DNA of 64,000 bases from Ceratotherium simum simum. Taxonomy: Eukaryota; Chordata; Mammalia; Perissodactyla; Rhinocerotidae. A program made the position numbers and the translations under genes. This document shows, in pieces, positions 23,506-35,486 of the stretch. The notes below the pieces were generated by a model. That model had not been told where the DNA came from. It searched no databases and saw nothing but the letters and a program-made list of their open reading frames with translations. The stretch's first letter is position 1. Every line of letters starts with the position of its first letter. Location: contig NW_004454179.1 of NCBI RefSeq assembly GCF_000283155.1, positions 2,567,729 through 2,631,728 on the forward strand, written 5' to 3'.

Positions 23506-24671
23506 GTAAACAGGATTACCCTAGCACTCCACCACACTGGCTGTGTCACATGCTCTCTCTTCCACATCAACTGGTCAAAAAGAAGACTTTTTTATAAAGT
23601 CACAGTAACTAAACACTTCATTTGTCTCACAAATATCATTTCCTAAGCATTGAGTAGACAGCAGGATCCGGGGTGGTCTGTTATTGCTCATGGACTGCAG
23701 CTTGGACCCGCCCGAACGAATCCCTTAGTGTGCCTGAGTGATCCAACAGGAGCTCTCGATCCAGTCTGGAGACCAGACAGTGCTGGAGCACACTGAACGA
23801 CAATCACAGGTTCCGGGAAGACTACATGGGATTCCTTTCGGATTTCTTCATGTGACTTTCTCATAAAAATGACACTGTTAAATTTCACCCATTTTTAAAA
23901 AAGAGCTAAAAGTTACTCAATAGCACATAATTCCCCACAGAAAAGGTAGGGGGATTATTTACTCTTACAGTGGTGGATTTCAACACTCAGGAGTAATTTT
24001 ACATCCCTCTCATATATATTTGCAGTCTGACGAAAAGCTGCATAGTCTACAAAGGCATAAAACCAGAAGGAAGTGATGACTCACGCACCTCTGAGGGACA
24101 AAGACAGGCTTCATACAAGGAAGCTCTTGAAGGTAGGGATAGAAAGACAGTTACAGCACCACATCTATCTGACAGTAGGAACGGAGACCCGCTTTCGAAA
24201 GCAGCCTCCACAGCTGTGATTATATCATTCTTGCCCCAAATTTAGATTATTTGAAAAGATGTGAAAATTTAAGATGTGAAAAGACATGACTACGGAAAGA
24301 AGTCCTGGCAAATCAACTCATATGCAGGCAAAACGTCATTTGAAAACGCCATTCTTTACTTTGCCTGAGTTAGTGCACAACAGGGCCACTTACTGTTCCT
24401 AGTGCCGGATGTGGAAGTATAGTCACAATTTCTCTTGAAGTTTTAATAACAGTAAATATTTCAAAACAGCTGTTAAATCCACAATAACAATTTCTCCTAA
24501 AATAGTATCTCATGAAAAAAATATTTTTTAAAAGTCTACTCCAGTCATCATCTGTGTGTTTGTATGTTTATATTTATCTATTCAAAAAATAACACTTAAG
24601 GCAATATTAGAGTGGTAGCAAAAAGGGACTTGAGAGTCTTACGGAGATCACACTATTTAAGAATCCAAGGC

Positions 24672-24677
24672 TTTATT
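24672..24677 (-). terminator. Candidate intermediate polyadenylation signal (AATAAA)
   Basis: AATAAA on the minus strand about 1.0 kb past the IDE stop codon. Usage cannot be judged from sequence. Confidence 0.3.
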
Positions 24678-25513
24678 TTTCATACCTCCAAAAAGGCGAC
24701 TTTGTACTTGTTGCCTTTTAAATTCGTAATGGGGCAAATATTTTGTTTCATATACTGACTGCAATTTCACGGTAGTAAAAGTTACAGGTGTTTATCATAG
24801 CTGATGCTGGAAAGGCATGTCGCACACTCAGTGGGATCTAAGGTGACCCTATTTGTACTTGTTAAATAAATACAGCAACATGTTCATGGGAAAAAGTAAA
24901 ACTAATGGGACACTGCAAACCAACTATGAACAACAAGAATGTCAATATAATTCAATCAGAAAGAAACAAATCACAGAAATCCTGAGAAATTCAGTTTGGG
25001 ACAAAATTGATGTAAAGCTAAGTCTGTATTTCTAGCACTGTAAATAAGTAGGGTGTTCTAGGGTTTTCCAGCATTTTACTAGTTCGAATAAAAAACATGT
25101 TCAAATTTTATAAAAAGATTAAAACCATGCCTTATATAATCAGCAATTTCACTAATAAAAGAAAATGACATTGCTTTGTTCGTTATCTGCCAGATGTAAT
25201 GTTCTCCATTGATTTACATGAAACCATCAAGTAGAAAGCAAATTTGAGGATCAATTTTTAAAAACTTATTACCTTTCTAAATGTTTTGAAGCCTTTTCTG
25301 TCAACCTAAGAGGCTTTTAGAAAAAAGCTAACATATTTTCTTCTGACAAGTGACTATTTTACAGAATAAGGAAGGAAGATTCTATAGGAACATCATTCAT
25401 CATTTTAAGTACTGTTATATAAGGGAAATTTCTCTTAGTAACAAAAAGGAAAATTTTAAAATATTTAAGAGGCATGTATTTTAAAAATATTCTACATCTA
25501 TAAGATCCTGTAA

Positions 25514-25536
25514 TTTAATTACTTTGGATTTTTAAT
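25514..25536 (-). terminator. Candidate proximal ATTAAA polyadenylation signals of IDE
   Basis: Two minus-strand ATTAAA hexamers (25514-25519 and 25531-25536) lie 150-175 nt past the stop. Use of either would give a short IDE message of roughly 3.3-3.5 kb plus tail, close to the shorter mammalian transcript reported. Sequence alone cannot show usage. Confidence 0.3.
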
Positions 25537-25688
25537 ATTTCTACATAGTGACATTTGACAAACTTCTTTTTTTCTGTTTGTCTCTCTAATAGTGAACAAG
25601 AAACTATTAAAGTGGCCAAGATTGTTTTCTTAGCCCCTGGAAGACTCAGGAATGCATCCACTTGCACTTTGCCACCCATGGAGAATCT

Positions 25689-25784
25689 TCAGAGTTTTGC
25701 AGCCATGAAGTTAATATGTGGTTTCACAAGGGGAAACAGTGGCAAACCACGCTTGAACTCGGTCATGTTCTGAATCACTTCAGG
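25689..25784 (-). CDS. IDE: IDE exon 25 coding part (residues 989-1019 and stop)
   Basis: 96 bp: 31 codons, [20 protein letters not shown] then [11 protein letters not shown], then TGA at 25689-25691 on the minus strand. Acceptor ...CTTTGCAG. The C-terminal Ala-Lys-Leu is a type-1 peroxisomal targeting signal (SKL variant), consistent with the known peroxisomal fraction of IDE. Confidence 0.97.
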   Translation of the reverse strand, partial: PEVIQNMTEFKRGLPLFPLVKPHINFMAAKL

Positions 25785-26432
25785 CTGCAAAGAAAAAAGT
25801 TTTCTCTTAATATATTTAGCCTAAAAAGCAGACTGAACAGGACATCAACGGTTTTTTTCTTTGCACACACACAAGTTTCTACACCATATATTATGATCTA
25901 CTGATCTTTCTGCCTGGATCAGCAGGGCCAGAGGGTCTATGCAAACCTCTGGTGAGTGTCCCCAGGGTGACTGTGGACCAGAAGGAAGATCCTTGGCTTT
26001 CCTCTGGGCACACAGGGCTGGCATACCAAGGGCTCAGCACCAAGAATGGCAGAGGCTGGTGTGCCCCCCCAGCAAGGGCCTGGTTATGCTGACAGTTTCC
26101 TCCTCCTGCAAGTAAATGCCAGCCTTGCCTGATGATTAAAATATGCAGGCATTCTGGAAGGGTCTGGGGACAAATGTGGCTGGAGATGAGTCGTTGCTGA
26201 GTAACACAACTGTTTGCCTAGAGGTAAAGGCAGACGAGGGCAGAGGCTGAGTCTCTCTGACCACTGGGAGCTGTCAGAAAGAATGGCGACCTGGACTTGC
26301 AGGGAGACCTAAAGTCAAGGCTCAAACACTTGTGACCCGAAACCTCTAGGTCTCATGTGTCCTGATGACCAGCTCCTTTTAAGTAGGAAGTTCTCTGACA
26401 GTGCAATCCAACATAACATTTACATTTCTTAC

Positions 26433-26500
26433 TTGTGGCAAGGCTGGTGCTTGTGACAAATTTATATCATTTTGACATGGGAACTCGCCAACCACAGGAC
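26433..26500 (-). CDS. IDE: IDE exon 24 (residues 966-988)
   Basis: 68 bp: GT completing C966, then 22 codons PVVGEFPCQNDINLSQAPAL-PQ. Acceptor ...CTTATAG, donor GTAAGA. Includes C974. Matches human as remembered. Confidence 0.97.
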
Positions 26501-27223
26501 CTATAAGAAAATGAAAGGTTTAATGCTTTGTACTCATCGACACTAGCACACAAGAGCAACTTTCAAAAGAAAAAAAGAAAAATCAAAACCCGACTCAGCT
26601 CATTCAAAACCTGTAACAGGCCCAGTTCACGGACTTCTCAGATCCTGAGAAGGATCAAGATCCCCAAGGCCTTGATTGCCTGTCTCGCCTCCTACCCCAA
26701 GTGTTCCCAGTGATGGTTCGTGGTGTTACTATGGTTATAAAACCTTGGCTGCAGCAGCTTTGGTGCCCAGGTCTGACCTCACTGGACCCTGAGGCTCTGG
26801 ACACCCAGAAGGGCCCAGTAAAACAACCCAGAAGGCCAGCAGAGTTTATGGTCGTGGGGCAAACGTTGGCCAGTCAAGAGACAAAAGCTAGGAAGCCCTG
26901 AGCAGATAAATTGCTTACCCTTCCTCCCCATGTGCAGTGGTACCATACAGCTTCCTTGGAGATATCCTACCAGCAACTAGCTGTGTTTTCTTATAGAGTG
27001 GTGACCAGCTTGGCACTGTGCCATCTGGTGTTAGTTCTCTCCTTCACTGCCTCATTTCCCTTTTCCCCTTATTTTTGCTCAATAGAGCAGACCTTGTCTC
27101 CAGTTAGCTCTCCTTCTGCACCTCTTTACTTTCTGGTGCCCTATAAGGGATGTGGCTATGGCAAGGGACAGCTACCATGTGCTTAAAAATACACTTAAAA
27201 GTAAGTCAATATTCAATACTTAC

Positions 27224-27296
27224 AAGAATCCATTTCTCTGGCAAGAACATGGACAGATACCTTATGTCTCCTCGGAGCATCTACGGCCAACATTTC
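27224..27296 (-). CDS. IDE: IDE exon 23 (residues 942-966, last codon split)
   Basis: 73 bp: 24 codons, [20 protein letters not shown] then EMDS, plus T of C966. Acceptor ...CTGCCCAG, donor GTAAGT. The '[11 protein letters not shown]' strand is the typical late domain 4 beta strand of insulysins. Confidence 0.97.
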
Positions 27297-27454
27297 CTGG
27301 GCAGAAAGAATAGCAAGGTCACCCTTTTGCCCACTAAGGAACTTAAAATGAGGCACTCTCTTCCAACTATGAAGAATCAGCTGTCACATAGCAGAAACAG
27401 AAAAGATGCATCCCTTTCTTTCCCCTCACTTACAGTATTTCATTTAAACTCTAC

Positions 27455-27590
27455 AAAGATTAGGTAAGGTTGGCAAGAATTATCCTTAACCCCATTTTAC
27501 AGATGGGAAAACTGAGCCCAAGGAGATTAAGTGATGTGCTCAAAATCCTATGGCTAATAAGTACCTGGTCTGGGATTAGACACCTAGCCT
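27455..27590 (-). repeat. MIR SINE
   Basis: 'ccccattttacagatgggaa' and 'actgagcccaaggagattaa' are the reverse complement of the MIR 'CTCAGTTTCC...GTAAAATGGGG' region. In intron 22, just upstream of exon 23 in the gene's direction. Confidence 0.75.
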
Positions 27591-27764
27591 AGCATTCATC
27601 AGGGTGTGGTGCACGGCTGCACCTAGTGATCTTCAATGTCTGCAGAGACAATGGCCTGGGCTCAGTCAAGGGATGACCACACTGCCTGCTCCTCTAAGAA
27701 CCTTCTGAGATTCTGCACCAGCACACTGCTGTGGTTCCTCATCTACCAAAAGAGAAGGAAACTA

Positions 27765-27945
27765 ATGTTTATTGCATCCTGCCTTATATCAGGCACTCTC
27801 CTATGTTAGCTCACTTGATTCTCTGTAAGCTAAGCATCATGTTTCCTATTTTAGAGACACTGACTGTAAAATACAGAGGTATAATGACTTGCTGGAGTCA
27901 CACAGCTCATAGAGGACAGTGTCACAAGTGAGGTCTGCTTGTTCT
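27765..27945 (-). repeat. MIR SINE
   Basis: 'tgttagctcacttgattct' through 'gacttgctggagtcacacag', reverse-complement MIR core. Intron 22. Confidence 0.6.
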
Positions 27946-29379
27946 CTCCATTCCACCATGTTGCTCTGAGGGATTCCCCTTAGTTACTACCATGAATATA
28001 CCAGGAGTGGTAGGTTGGCAGAGGGATCCTGCGGGGATCACCTTTTCCTTAATGCTGCACCTCTATCTGTCATTTCGAAAGGGAAAACACAGAAGGTGAT
28101 GAAGCTTCCCCCGATCCCTCAGCCAGAAGTAATGTTTTGTCTCCTCAGAGGGAGAGATCATCAGCAAAGCTAAACCAACTATAGCAGTTACTATAAGCCT
28201 GGTTCTGTGCAGCTGCAATGGAAGCCCTCCTGATGTTGCATAGCAAACTTGACCATGGCTCCCTCCAGCTGGCAGAACAGCCCAGATTCTCCCATAGTCC
28301 TGCTCTGGCCTCTCCAGCCTCTTTCAGGAGCTCAGCCCAGGTATGCCTCCAGTAACATGTAGTACCTCATCTGAGAGCATCTTACCTATTGTAGTAAAAA
28401 AAGTTTGCTTCCAAAGATCTATTCTTGATCCCTTTTCACCCAAATCTTCATTGCCCTCTTATCAACCTGTATCAGTACACAGCAGAACACCCTCTTCAGT
28501 TTCAGACTGTTCTCAATTTCCTGACCAACTTTGGACAATCCTCATTTTTCTGAAAACCAACCAACCAATCTACCAACTGCATTTTCTTGCAAACTGTATT
28601 CTAAGGGACACTGGAGTCCCAGGAGATATTTATTGGTATTCTGTGCAAAAAAAGGGTCCTTGGTGAAATCAGTTTAGGAAATTTTTGATTAATCAAAATT
28701 AAACAAATACTGGGCTAAAGAAGTCTTTACTGTGGGGCTTCTTAGATCTTTTAAAATGCTAACACACTCTGTGATTCTCCAAGAATGGGAAAAGAGTGTA
28801 TCACTCCCAAACTTATATGGTCATGAAACTCTTTTTTATAGGTATCCCTATTAATATATTGTAGAACACTCGTGTAGCATGGAACACAACTAGGGAAATG
28901 CTGTTCTAGATTTAGCTTAAGCTTGGTAACAAATACTCCCATTTTTTAAGACAAGAAAGATTCAGTCTTGTAACTGCTATTTTCACAGTCAATAATTGGT
29001 ACTACTTTGAATTTCAAATGAATAAGAGAATTTGTGGAAGGAAAGTCAAATCTTCATTTCTTCTGGAAACAATACACTTAAATTTTATTAGGGCATCATT
29101 CTTTTTAAACACATATCACTAATAATGCCTTAGAATGAATGTCTTAGAAACCAAAAAGAGCTGAACATGGTCATCCTCTTTTGTAGGCAATTAAGAACAT
29201 GTACCTAACCTCACAAAGCAAACCGTCTTAAGGAGTAAATAAATACAACTAAAACTTATTTTATAACATCAGGGAGGAAAACATATTCTGATTTAAAGCA
29301 TTCTGATTAAAACATTTAAAAACTCTGGGATTGAGTATTACTAATAAAGAGCTAACAACAATAGAGACAACAAATTTAA

Positions 29380-29560
29380 GGTGTTGGCACCTTAAATCCT
29401 ACTAGGTGCCAATCACTTTACATAGCTCATTTCAATTAATACTCCAATTAATCTTTATTTTGTAAATAAGAAAACGGAGGCTTAGAAGCTTAAGTTAGCT
29501 TAAGTAACGAGGTCACAGAGCTAGCTAGTTGGGTGACGGGGCTGTGCCCTGGCTCTGAAT
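29380..29560 (-). repeat. MIR SINE
   Basis: 'aggtgccaatcactttacat', 'aagaaaacggaggcttagaa' and 'gaggtcacagagctagctag' give a nearly complete reverse-complement MIR. Confidence 0.7.
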
Positions 29561-29864
29561 TCAGAGTACCCACACGTGCTCCTGCTGCCGCCCACAGGTG
29601 CAAGAACCTTCGGAAAAGCTGAGATCACGGAGGGTGGCAGCTCTACGCAGGGCACCCTGGACAAGTGAACACTGGGCATGGACATGCGTCCTGAGCATCG
29701 CTCCCACACCTGACTCTGCCCCTCACCGTCCTATTGTAGCTCTCTCTTCATGTACACAAAGTCTACCTGAGGGTATATTTCAGATCAGAATTTTGTTTTA
29801 TATATATATATTTTAAAAATATGTAGGTATTTTTATACACACACATACATTTTAATAGATTGTA

Positions 29865-29985
29865 TTTTTTAAAGCAGTTTTAGGTTCACGGCAAAATTGA
29901 GTGGAAGGTACAGAGATTTCTCAAATATCCCTGGCCCCCACACATTCATAGCCTCTCTCCTTCTCAAAATATACACGTTTTTAAA
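29865..29985 (-). mobile_element. L1 3'-end relic, antisense
   Basis: 'ttttaggttcacggcaaaat', 'tgagtggaaggtacagagat' is typical antisense 3' sequence of old L1 families. Confidence 0.5.
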
Positions 29986-30196
29986 GACTATTACTGCAAA
30001 AGAGCAAGAGTAGTTGAGGTGAGACTCTTGTCTTCCTCCACACAATGCAAAGGAGCCATGAGGCAATGAAAATGCTCATTTGTCCAGCCATCCATTTCTA
30101 CAGTCAAAATGTCTCAAACCTCATTGCTCAAAAGGTACAGTCAAAATACTGGCTTCTACTGTCAAAATTTGAAACTAAAACCATTACGGTCTTCCT

Positions 30197-30452
30197 TTTT
30201 TTTTGAGCAAGATTGCCCCTGAGCTAATATCTGTCCCAATCTTCCTCCTTTTTCCCTTTTTTCTCCCCATTGCCCCAGTAGATAGTTGTAAGTCATGGCT
30301 GTACGTCCTTCCAGTTGCTCTGCGTGGGATGCCAGCTCAGCATGGCCTGAGGAGCAGTGTGCAGGTCCGCGCCCAGGATCCGAACCAGCAATCCCTGAGC
30401 CGCTGAAGTGGAGCGTGCGAACCCAACTGCTAGGCCACCGGGCTGGCCCCCC
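30197..30452 (-). repeat. ERE SINE in IDE intron 22
   Basis: gagcaagattgcccctgagc to caccgggctggcccc, minus orientation. Duplication cgtcttcct near both ends. Confidence 0.9.
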
Positions 30453-31775
30453 CGTCTTCCTGTTCTTATCGCTAAGGTGTTACCAGCTATATTAATACTT
30501 GTTTGCATACACAGAGAACAGCCGCCTCGTCGTTTTGCAGAGGTTTGAGAGGAAGAAGTGTGAGTAACTCAAACAGTGCAAGATCACCATTGTCCTCTAG
30601 GACACTATCAGCACCTTCAGTCAGGGACTATTTCCTTTTCCTTACTCTCCCAGACAGCACCAACAGTGGTGAATTAAATGGGTACTGGAATCTCTAACAC
30701 AAAAGAAAAATGTGATTAGCCTTCACTGTACAACTAATTCCACAGATCATTCTAATGAGAGTTGCAAGGACTGACTCTTGTACTGGCAGCTATAACATAT
30801 CCCTAAAAAAATGACACCATAAATAGATGATATCTCTCCCAAAGAGATGTTAGCACAGGGCGGGACTGAGTTCCTGACCAAAGAAGTGGCATGTAATAAA
30901 TCAGATATGAACCAGGAGAAGCGACTAGAACACTAGATAGGGTAAGGCACTATGGTAATTACAGAGTATAATTTTGCTCCTTGTCCTGCAAAATATGCAT
31001 AAAAGTATTTTACACAAATCAGAGGCCCCAATATATTACAAAGAATACATATAACACTTTAAGTACAACTCTATTGCAGCATAAATTTTTAATTTCTGCA
31101 CTTAGCATGCTTATTACACATTATATACCCACTTAAAATTTTTGCTACTCTTCTTAGAATTCTGTTACTGGTGGGGAAAATTTACATGGTGCAAATCACT
31201 CAAAGCTGTACTGGGAAAACTTTAATTGCGGTGCCTCTCTTTTCTCTTGATAAACTTTCTCAGTGAGCACAGTCAATCAAAACTCATAAGATCTCTGAAT
31301 GCAGTTCAAATGTGAGTAACCAGTTATTTGAAAAAGCAGCCACAGTGGCACCTAAATGGGTGAAGACAATTAATTTATAGTTGTCAGAGACTGGAAAATA
31401 ATCTAATTCTCAAGTTCTATTTGTTTTCTTTGCTCTTCCTTCCCACCAAACAAGCTTAGCAACATTCTTTGTGGGTTGGGGGCGGGGGGAAACAGAGTGG
31501 GGGGTGTGGGGGGAACAGAGAGAAGAAACCGAAGAGTAGCCCAAAGAGGTGGATTTGGAAGGGCCGTCACAGTCCTTGGTCCAGAGGGAAAGGAAAACAG
31601 TACTGGGTTCAATATGAATTGTCTCTAATTTTTCTAACAGTAATATGTGTCAAAAATACTTAAATCCATAAAAATGCCTTCCTAAATCCTGCCTGAATGG
31701 GTACAAAGAGGCAATAACACAACAAATAAAATATTTCCTTATCAGTCAAAATCTAAATATACAAATTCAACTTAC

Positions 31776-31837
31776 CTTGTAGAATTTGATGATATCTTCC
31801 TTGGTAAGTGTCTTTAAATATGCAACTTCTGTATTAT
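31776..31837 (-). CDS. IDE: IDE exon 22 (residues 921-941)
   Basis: 62 bp: AT completing D921, then 20 codons NTEVAYLKTLTKEDIIKFYK. Acceptor ...TTTTTTCAG, donor GTAAGT. It is a domain 4 helical segment, matches human as remembered, and is the shortest exon in the window. Confidence 0.97.
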
Positions 31838-31991
31838 CTGAAAAAGTAATCAAATAACAATTTACCAATATTTCCATTTTAAGTAGCCTACAATACTACA
31901 CCGAAGACAAAGACTCCAACACTCTTAAGTATCCATATTTTTAAGTGATCATCTGCTCCTGTAAGTAGTAAGGGAATAATTTCAAGTAAAG

Positions 31992-32191
31992 GTAAGAGGA
32001 TGTAGTGCAATGGATAGGAGCCTTGGCCCTGGAGCCAGGTCAGTCTGGGTTCATATCTTGGCTCTTTATTTAGGAGTTGTTGCATCTTGGGCTAGTCTCT
32101 TCAACTTTTCTGAGCCTCAGTTTCCTCATCTAGAAATTGGTAATAACAACTACTTCATGGGGCTGTAATGAGAACTAAGGAAAATGATATA
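31992..32191 (+). repeat. MIR SINE, 5' part
   Basis: 'gtgcaatggataggagcctt', 'gagccaggtcagtctgggtt' and 'gagcctcagtttcctcatct' follow the MIR consensus in sense. It continues at 32428 after a DNA-transposon insertion. Confidence 0.8.
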
Positions 32192-32408
32192 CAGTCATGT
32201 GCCATATAATGATGTTTTGGTCAATGATGCACTGCACATACGACAATGGTCCCATAAGATTAGTACCATATAGCCCAGGTGTGTAGTAGGTGTACCATCT
32301 AAGTTTGCGTAAGTACACACTATAATGTTGGCACAATGATGAAATTGTGAAATCGCCTAACGACACGTTTTTCAGAAGGTATCCCTGTCATTAAGCAACA
32401 CATGACTT
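32192..32408 (+). repeat. Tc1/mariner-like (Tigger/pogo type) MITE
   Basis: Ends cagtcatgtg...cacatgactt form terminal inverted repeats next to TA dinucleotides on both sides. Body includes 'gtcccataagatta' and 'aaatcgcctaacgacacg', which I recognise from a mammalian DNA-transposon family. Exact family name uncertain. It splits the MIR around it. Confidence 0.7.
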
Positions 32409-32427
32409 TACGACAATAACATGATGC

Positions 32428-32480
32428 GGGCACATGGTAAATGTTCAATAAATGGTAGGTATTATTATCATTAATAGTGA
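32428..32480 (+). repeat. MIR SINE, 3' remainder
   Basis: 'gggcacatggtaaatgttca' and 'ataaatggtaggtattatta' is the MIR 3' end continuing the element at 31992. Confidence 0.75.
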
Positions 32481-32703
32481 ATCCAACTACTAGAAAAAGT
32501 AAGGAAACTGAGGCCCAAAAATGTGACCTGGCCAAAGTCTTCAGCTTGCTGCTGCCAGAATGAGAACACCACCCAACGCCCCTGATCTCTAGCGTAGCTT
32601 AGTGCACTCCATTGTTAATCTCTGCTCTAGAAGAAAGGTGAAAGAATGCTGAGAAGCAGCAGACTTCAGGGAGCACAGTTCTCCCAAATATAAAAGCACT
32701 GAC

Positions 32704-32968
32704 AGGAGCCGGCCCCGCGGCGCAAGCGGTTAAGTGCACGTGCTCCAGGGAAGCGGCCCGGCTTTGCCGGTTCGGATCCTGGGCGTGCACCGACGCACCG
32801 CTTGTTAAGCCATGCTGTGACAGCGTCCCATATAAAGTGGAGGAAGATGGGCATGGATGTTAGCCCAGGGCCAGTCTTCCTCAGCAAAAAAGAGGAGGAT
32901 TGGCAGATGTTAGCTTAGGGCCGATCTTCCTCACTAAATAAATAAATACTTACATACATAAATAAATA
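32704..32968 (+). repeat. ERE SINE with (AAAT)n tail
   Basis: gagccggccccgcggcgcaa head; tail grew into an aaat/aata array at 32933-32975. Duplication taaaagcactgac at 32691 and 32971. Confidence 0.95.
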
Positions 32969-33273
32969 AATAAAAGCACTGACGAATTTTTGGAGATTCC
33001 TAAAGGCAAATGTTTGAATCCCTGTGCCTCCAGGGCAGCACTTGCCTCAACAGAGTTCAATCTGCAAATTTTCCATTTTTTACTGTTAAGGGAAATAGAT
33101 ATGTACATATCTGTGCTCAGAGTCTTAGGGGCACACTGATTGAACATAAAAAGGGAAATCAGATTTATTAGTAGTACATTATTATGAGATACAGGTAGAC
33201 TCAGCTCTAGTTTTGCAGAAGAAAAAAAAGGTCAAGTTTCTAGTAGGAAATTGTTAATTTAAATAATGGTTCT

Positions 33274-33500
33274 GGGTCGGCCCCGTGGCTTAGTGGTTGG
33301 GTGTGCGCGCTCCGCTACTGGCGGCCCAGGTTCTGATCCCGGGCGCGCACCGACACACTGCTTCTCCGGCCATGCTGAGGCCGTGTCCCACATACAGCAA
33401 CTAGAAGGATGTGCAGCTATGACATACAACTATCTACTGGGGCTTTGGGGGACAAATAAATAAATAAAAAATAAAATAAAATAAATAAATAAATAAATAA
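33274..33500 (+). repeat. ERE SINE, short-tail form with (AAAT)n tail
   Basis: gggtcggccccgtggcttag head to ggggctttgggggacaaata, then an aaataaaat array at 33455-33500. It sits 154 nt past the exon 21 donor, in intron 21. Confidence 0.95.
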
Positions 33501-33653
33501 GTAACGGTTCTTTAGAAGTGCTACCCCCGATCCCCTCCCAAATCAGTACTGGAACATCATCTACACAATGAATACCATTTTGTAGAACAGCCTCGATGTC
33601 CTCAAATGTCACACTTATATGCCATAAATGTTGGGGCCTGAATTGTGCCTTAC

Positions 33654-33926
33654 CTCTGTCAAAATTGTATTGTTGGGAGATGATTTCCCCCCAATATTTA
33701 GCACACTCAGCAGACAGTTTCTTTGGTTTGTCTAGGCGACGAATCGCTAATGCCTGAATATGTTTTTGGAAGGCCTCTTCTGTCATATCCTCTATGGACT
33801 TTTCCATGGTAATTAAGAAAGCTTCCACTCTGCTTTCCAGGTAGTGAGGTGGCTTTTCCGACTGGATGATAAATCGTAAGCCCTGTATGCCATTGGCTCG
33901 ACGTGGCCCACTGAAGACAATATAGC
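33654..33926 (-). CDS. IDE: IDE exon 21 (residues 830-921): Tyr831, SlyX-like motif, Lys899
   Basis: 273 bp, the longest exon here: GC completing G830, 90 codons (Y831-R920), then G of D921. Acceptor ...TTTCAG, donor GTAAGG. It begins with Y831 (catalytic-site tyrosine) and includes the EKPPHY motif (853-858), [15 protein letters not shown], and [15 protein letters not shown] with K898/K899 (polyanion/ATP-binding and N/C-half interface lysines). Every residue matches human as remembered. Confidence 0.97.
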
Positions 33927-34599
33927 CTGAAATACAAACACCAGACAGTCAGGACCTTGGCATTTGAGACTCAGGTCTTACAATCTTTCAAAAATTATCC
34001 TGTCAGAGCAAATAAAATCTACTTTAGGGCTTTATATTATTCAATCACAAAGAAATGTGAGCAATTAAGATATCCTCAGTTCCTAAGTTCAGAGCAGAAG
34101 AGCTCTCTGAAGAGTAGTTAGAAAGTTGGAGGTAACTCTTTCTTCTTAAAAAAAAAAACCCTACTCACCTTTCAAACTCACATCACATACCTCCTCACTG
34201 TCTGCTAGTTAATCTCCTTCAATCTATGTTCAAGTTATTCCCACCCCTATGAAATGCTGGGCTCACTTTCATCCCTAACCATTGTCCTAGCTCTATTTCC
34301 TTTCACATCAAAGTTCCTTATGTGAACTTGCATCTACTATTGCATTTCTTGTTAGATAATCCATTCCTGGACCAACCTAGTTAGACTGCAAATCTCTAGA
34401 GATCAAGTAATTGAAAGTCATACATCCACTGTCGTCTTCTGAGATCATGCGCTACCTCCCTTCAACATCTTTTCTAAACTGAGGTCATGACTTGCCTCCC
34501 TCAGCTGCTCTGCCCTGAACCACACCTCTCACACCTGTGGTATCTTTGGGTCCCACTTCTGAGGAAGTCACTAACTTCGGCATAGCCTTTAGAGTTTGA

Positions 34600-34760
34600 A
34601 CACTCTTAGTAGCATTTACCACACTGTACGGTAATTATTCCTTTACAGGTCTGCCTTCCTGATTAGACTGTGAGCTCCTTGAAGGGAAGGACCATCCGTA
34701 ATTTATCCATTTTCAACGTCCAGCATCTAGCATGGTGGTTGTTTAAAAAATGATAGGTTT
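34600..34760 (+). repeat. L2 3'-end relic
   Basis: 'agactgtgagctccttgaag' and 'gtccagcatctagcatggtg' follow the L2 3' end. Intron 20. Confidence 0.6.
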
Positions 34761-35318
34761 TTGGAGAGACTAAACCAAATCCTTTTTCATTGGTTCTTCC
34801 TAGTCATTACTGGGGCTTCTTTCTTTTCTCATTGATCAAATCTGCCAGGATCTCCAAGACTTTTAACAATGCCTAAAACTCTGCCTGAAACACTTCCTCA
34901 ACAAACACTTACTGATTACCTTCTATCAGTAAGTGCTCCAGGCTTGGGACACAAATATCAATAAGAGACAATACCTTGCCCTCAGGGAACCCAAACTTTA
35001 ATGAATCTAAGTTCCTCTGAACAGCTTGCTTCCCACATTGCCACCCATAATAAACAGTCTTCCCTTAGCATCTTCTCCCCTCCTACTCAAAATGTCACGT
35101 ATGTAATGTAAATACAGTGTCATCTCCTTAAGAATTGCTTGAATGTCCATAAGATATTAATTGCTTGTCTTTTATAAGTGGATTCCCCACAAACAAGGTT
35201 TTCACAAGTCTTTCTGAAGCACCATGCTAGAGGACTGTGCACATGGAGAATGTTTTCTGAGGACAGCAGCTGTACCTCAAGGTCTATGGTATCCTGCTAT
35301 CCCCCGCTTCCCTCTCAC

Positions 35319-35486
35319 CCAGCTGCTCCTTGGTGCGCAGAGTGTTGAAGCAAGGCTCAGAGATGATCTGACAGAAGAGTTCTAGAAACATATTCTCCGA
35401 GGTGCTCTGCATGTCTGTTTGGTAGTATATCTCAATGCCACAGTTATTGTGAACTTCATTCCTCTGCTGATAAACAAACCATCCTC
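35319..35486 (-). CDS. IDE: IDE exon 20 (residues 774-830): substrate-gripping Arg824 and redox cysteines
   Basis: 168 bp: GA completing R774, 55 codons, then G of G830. Acceptor ...TTTTTAG, donor GTGAGA. Domain 4 sequence [20 protein letters not shown] through [10 protein letters not shown]. It holds C789, and C812 and C819, which are implicated in thiol sensitivity. It also holds E817 and Q828 at the chamber latch, and R824, which with Y831 in the next exon helps bind substrate next to the zinc site. All are intact. Confidence 0.97.

Larger units (their letters stand above)
23480..25688 (-). other. IDE: IDE 3' UTR (probable extent)
   Basis: About 2.2 kb of AT-rich sequence after the stop codon, with no long open frame and no ERE, although EREs are frequent on both sides. 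Absence of SINEs is what one expects of a selected UTR. The length was set by the AATAAA at 23500-23505. With a 3.06-kb coding region this predicts an mRNA near the 5.5-kb IDE species reported in mammals. The end is inferred, not observed. Confidence 0.6.

Noticed and set aside
33430..33828. 132-codon minus-strand open frame read as a stand-alone protein
   Set aside because: It is the end of IDE exon 21 read on through the donor into intron and an ERE; only the part up to 33654 is coding.
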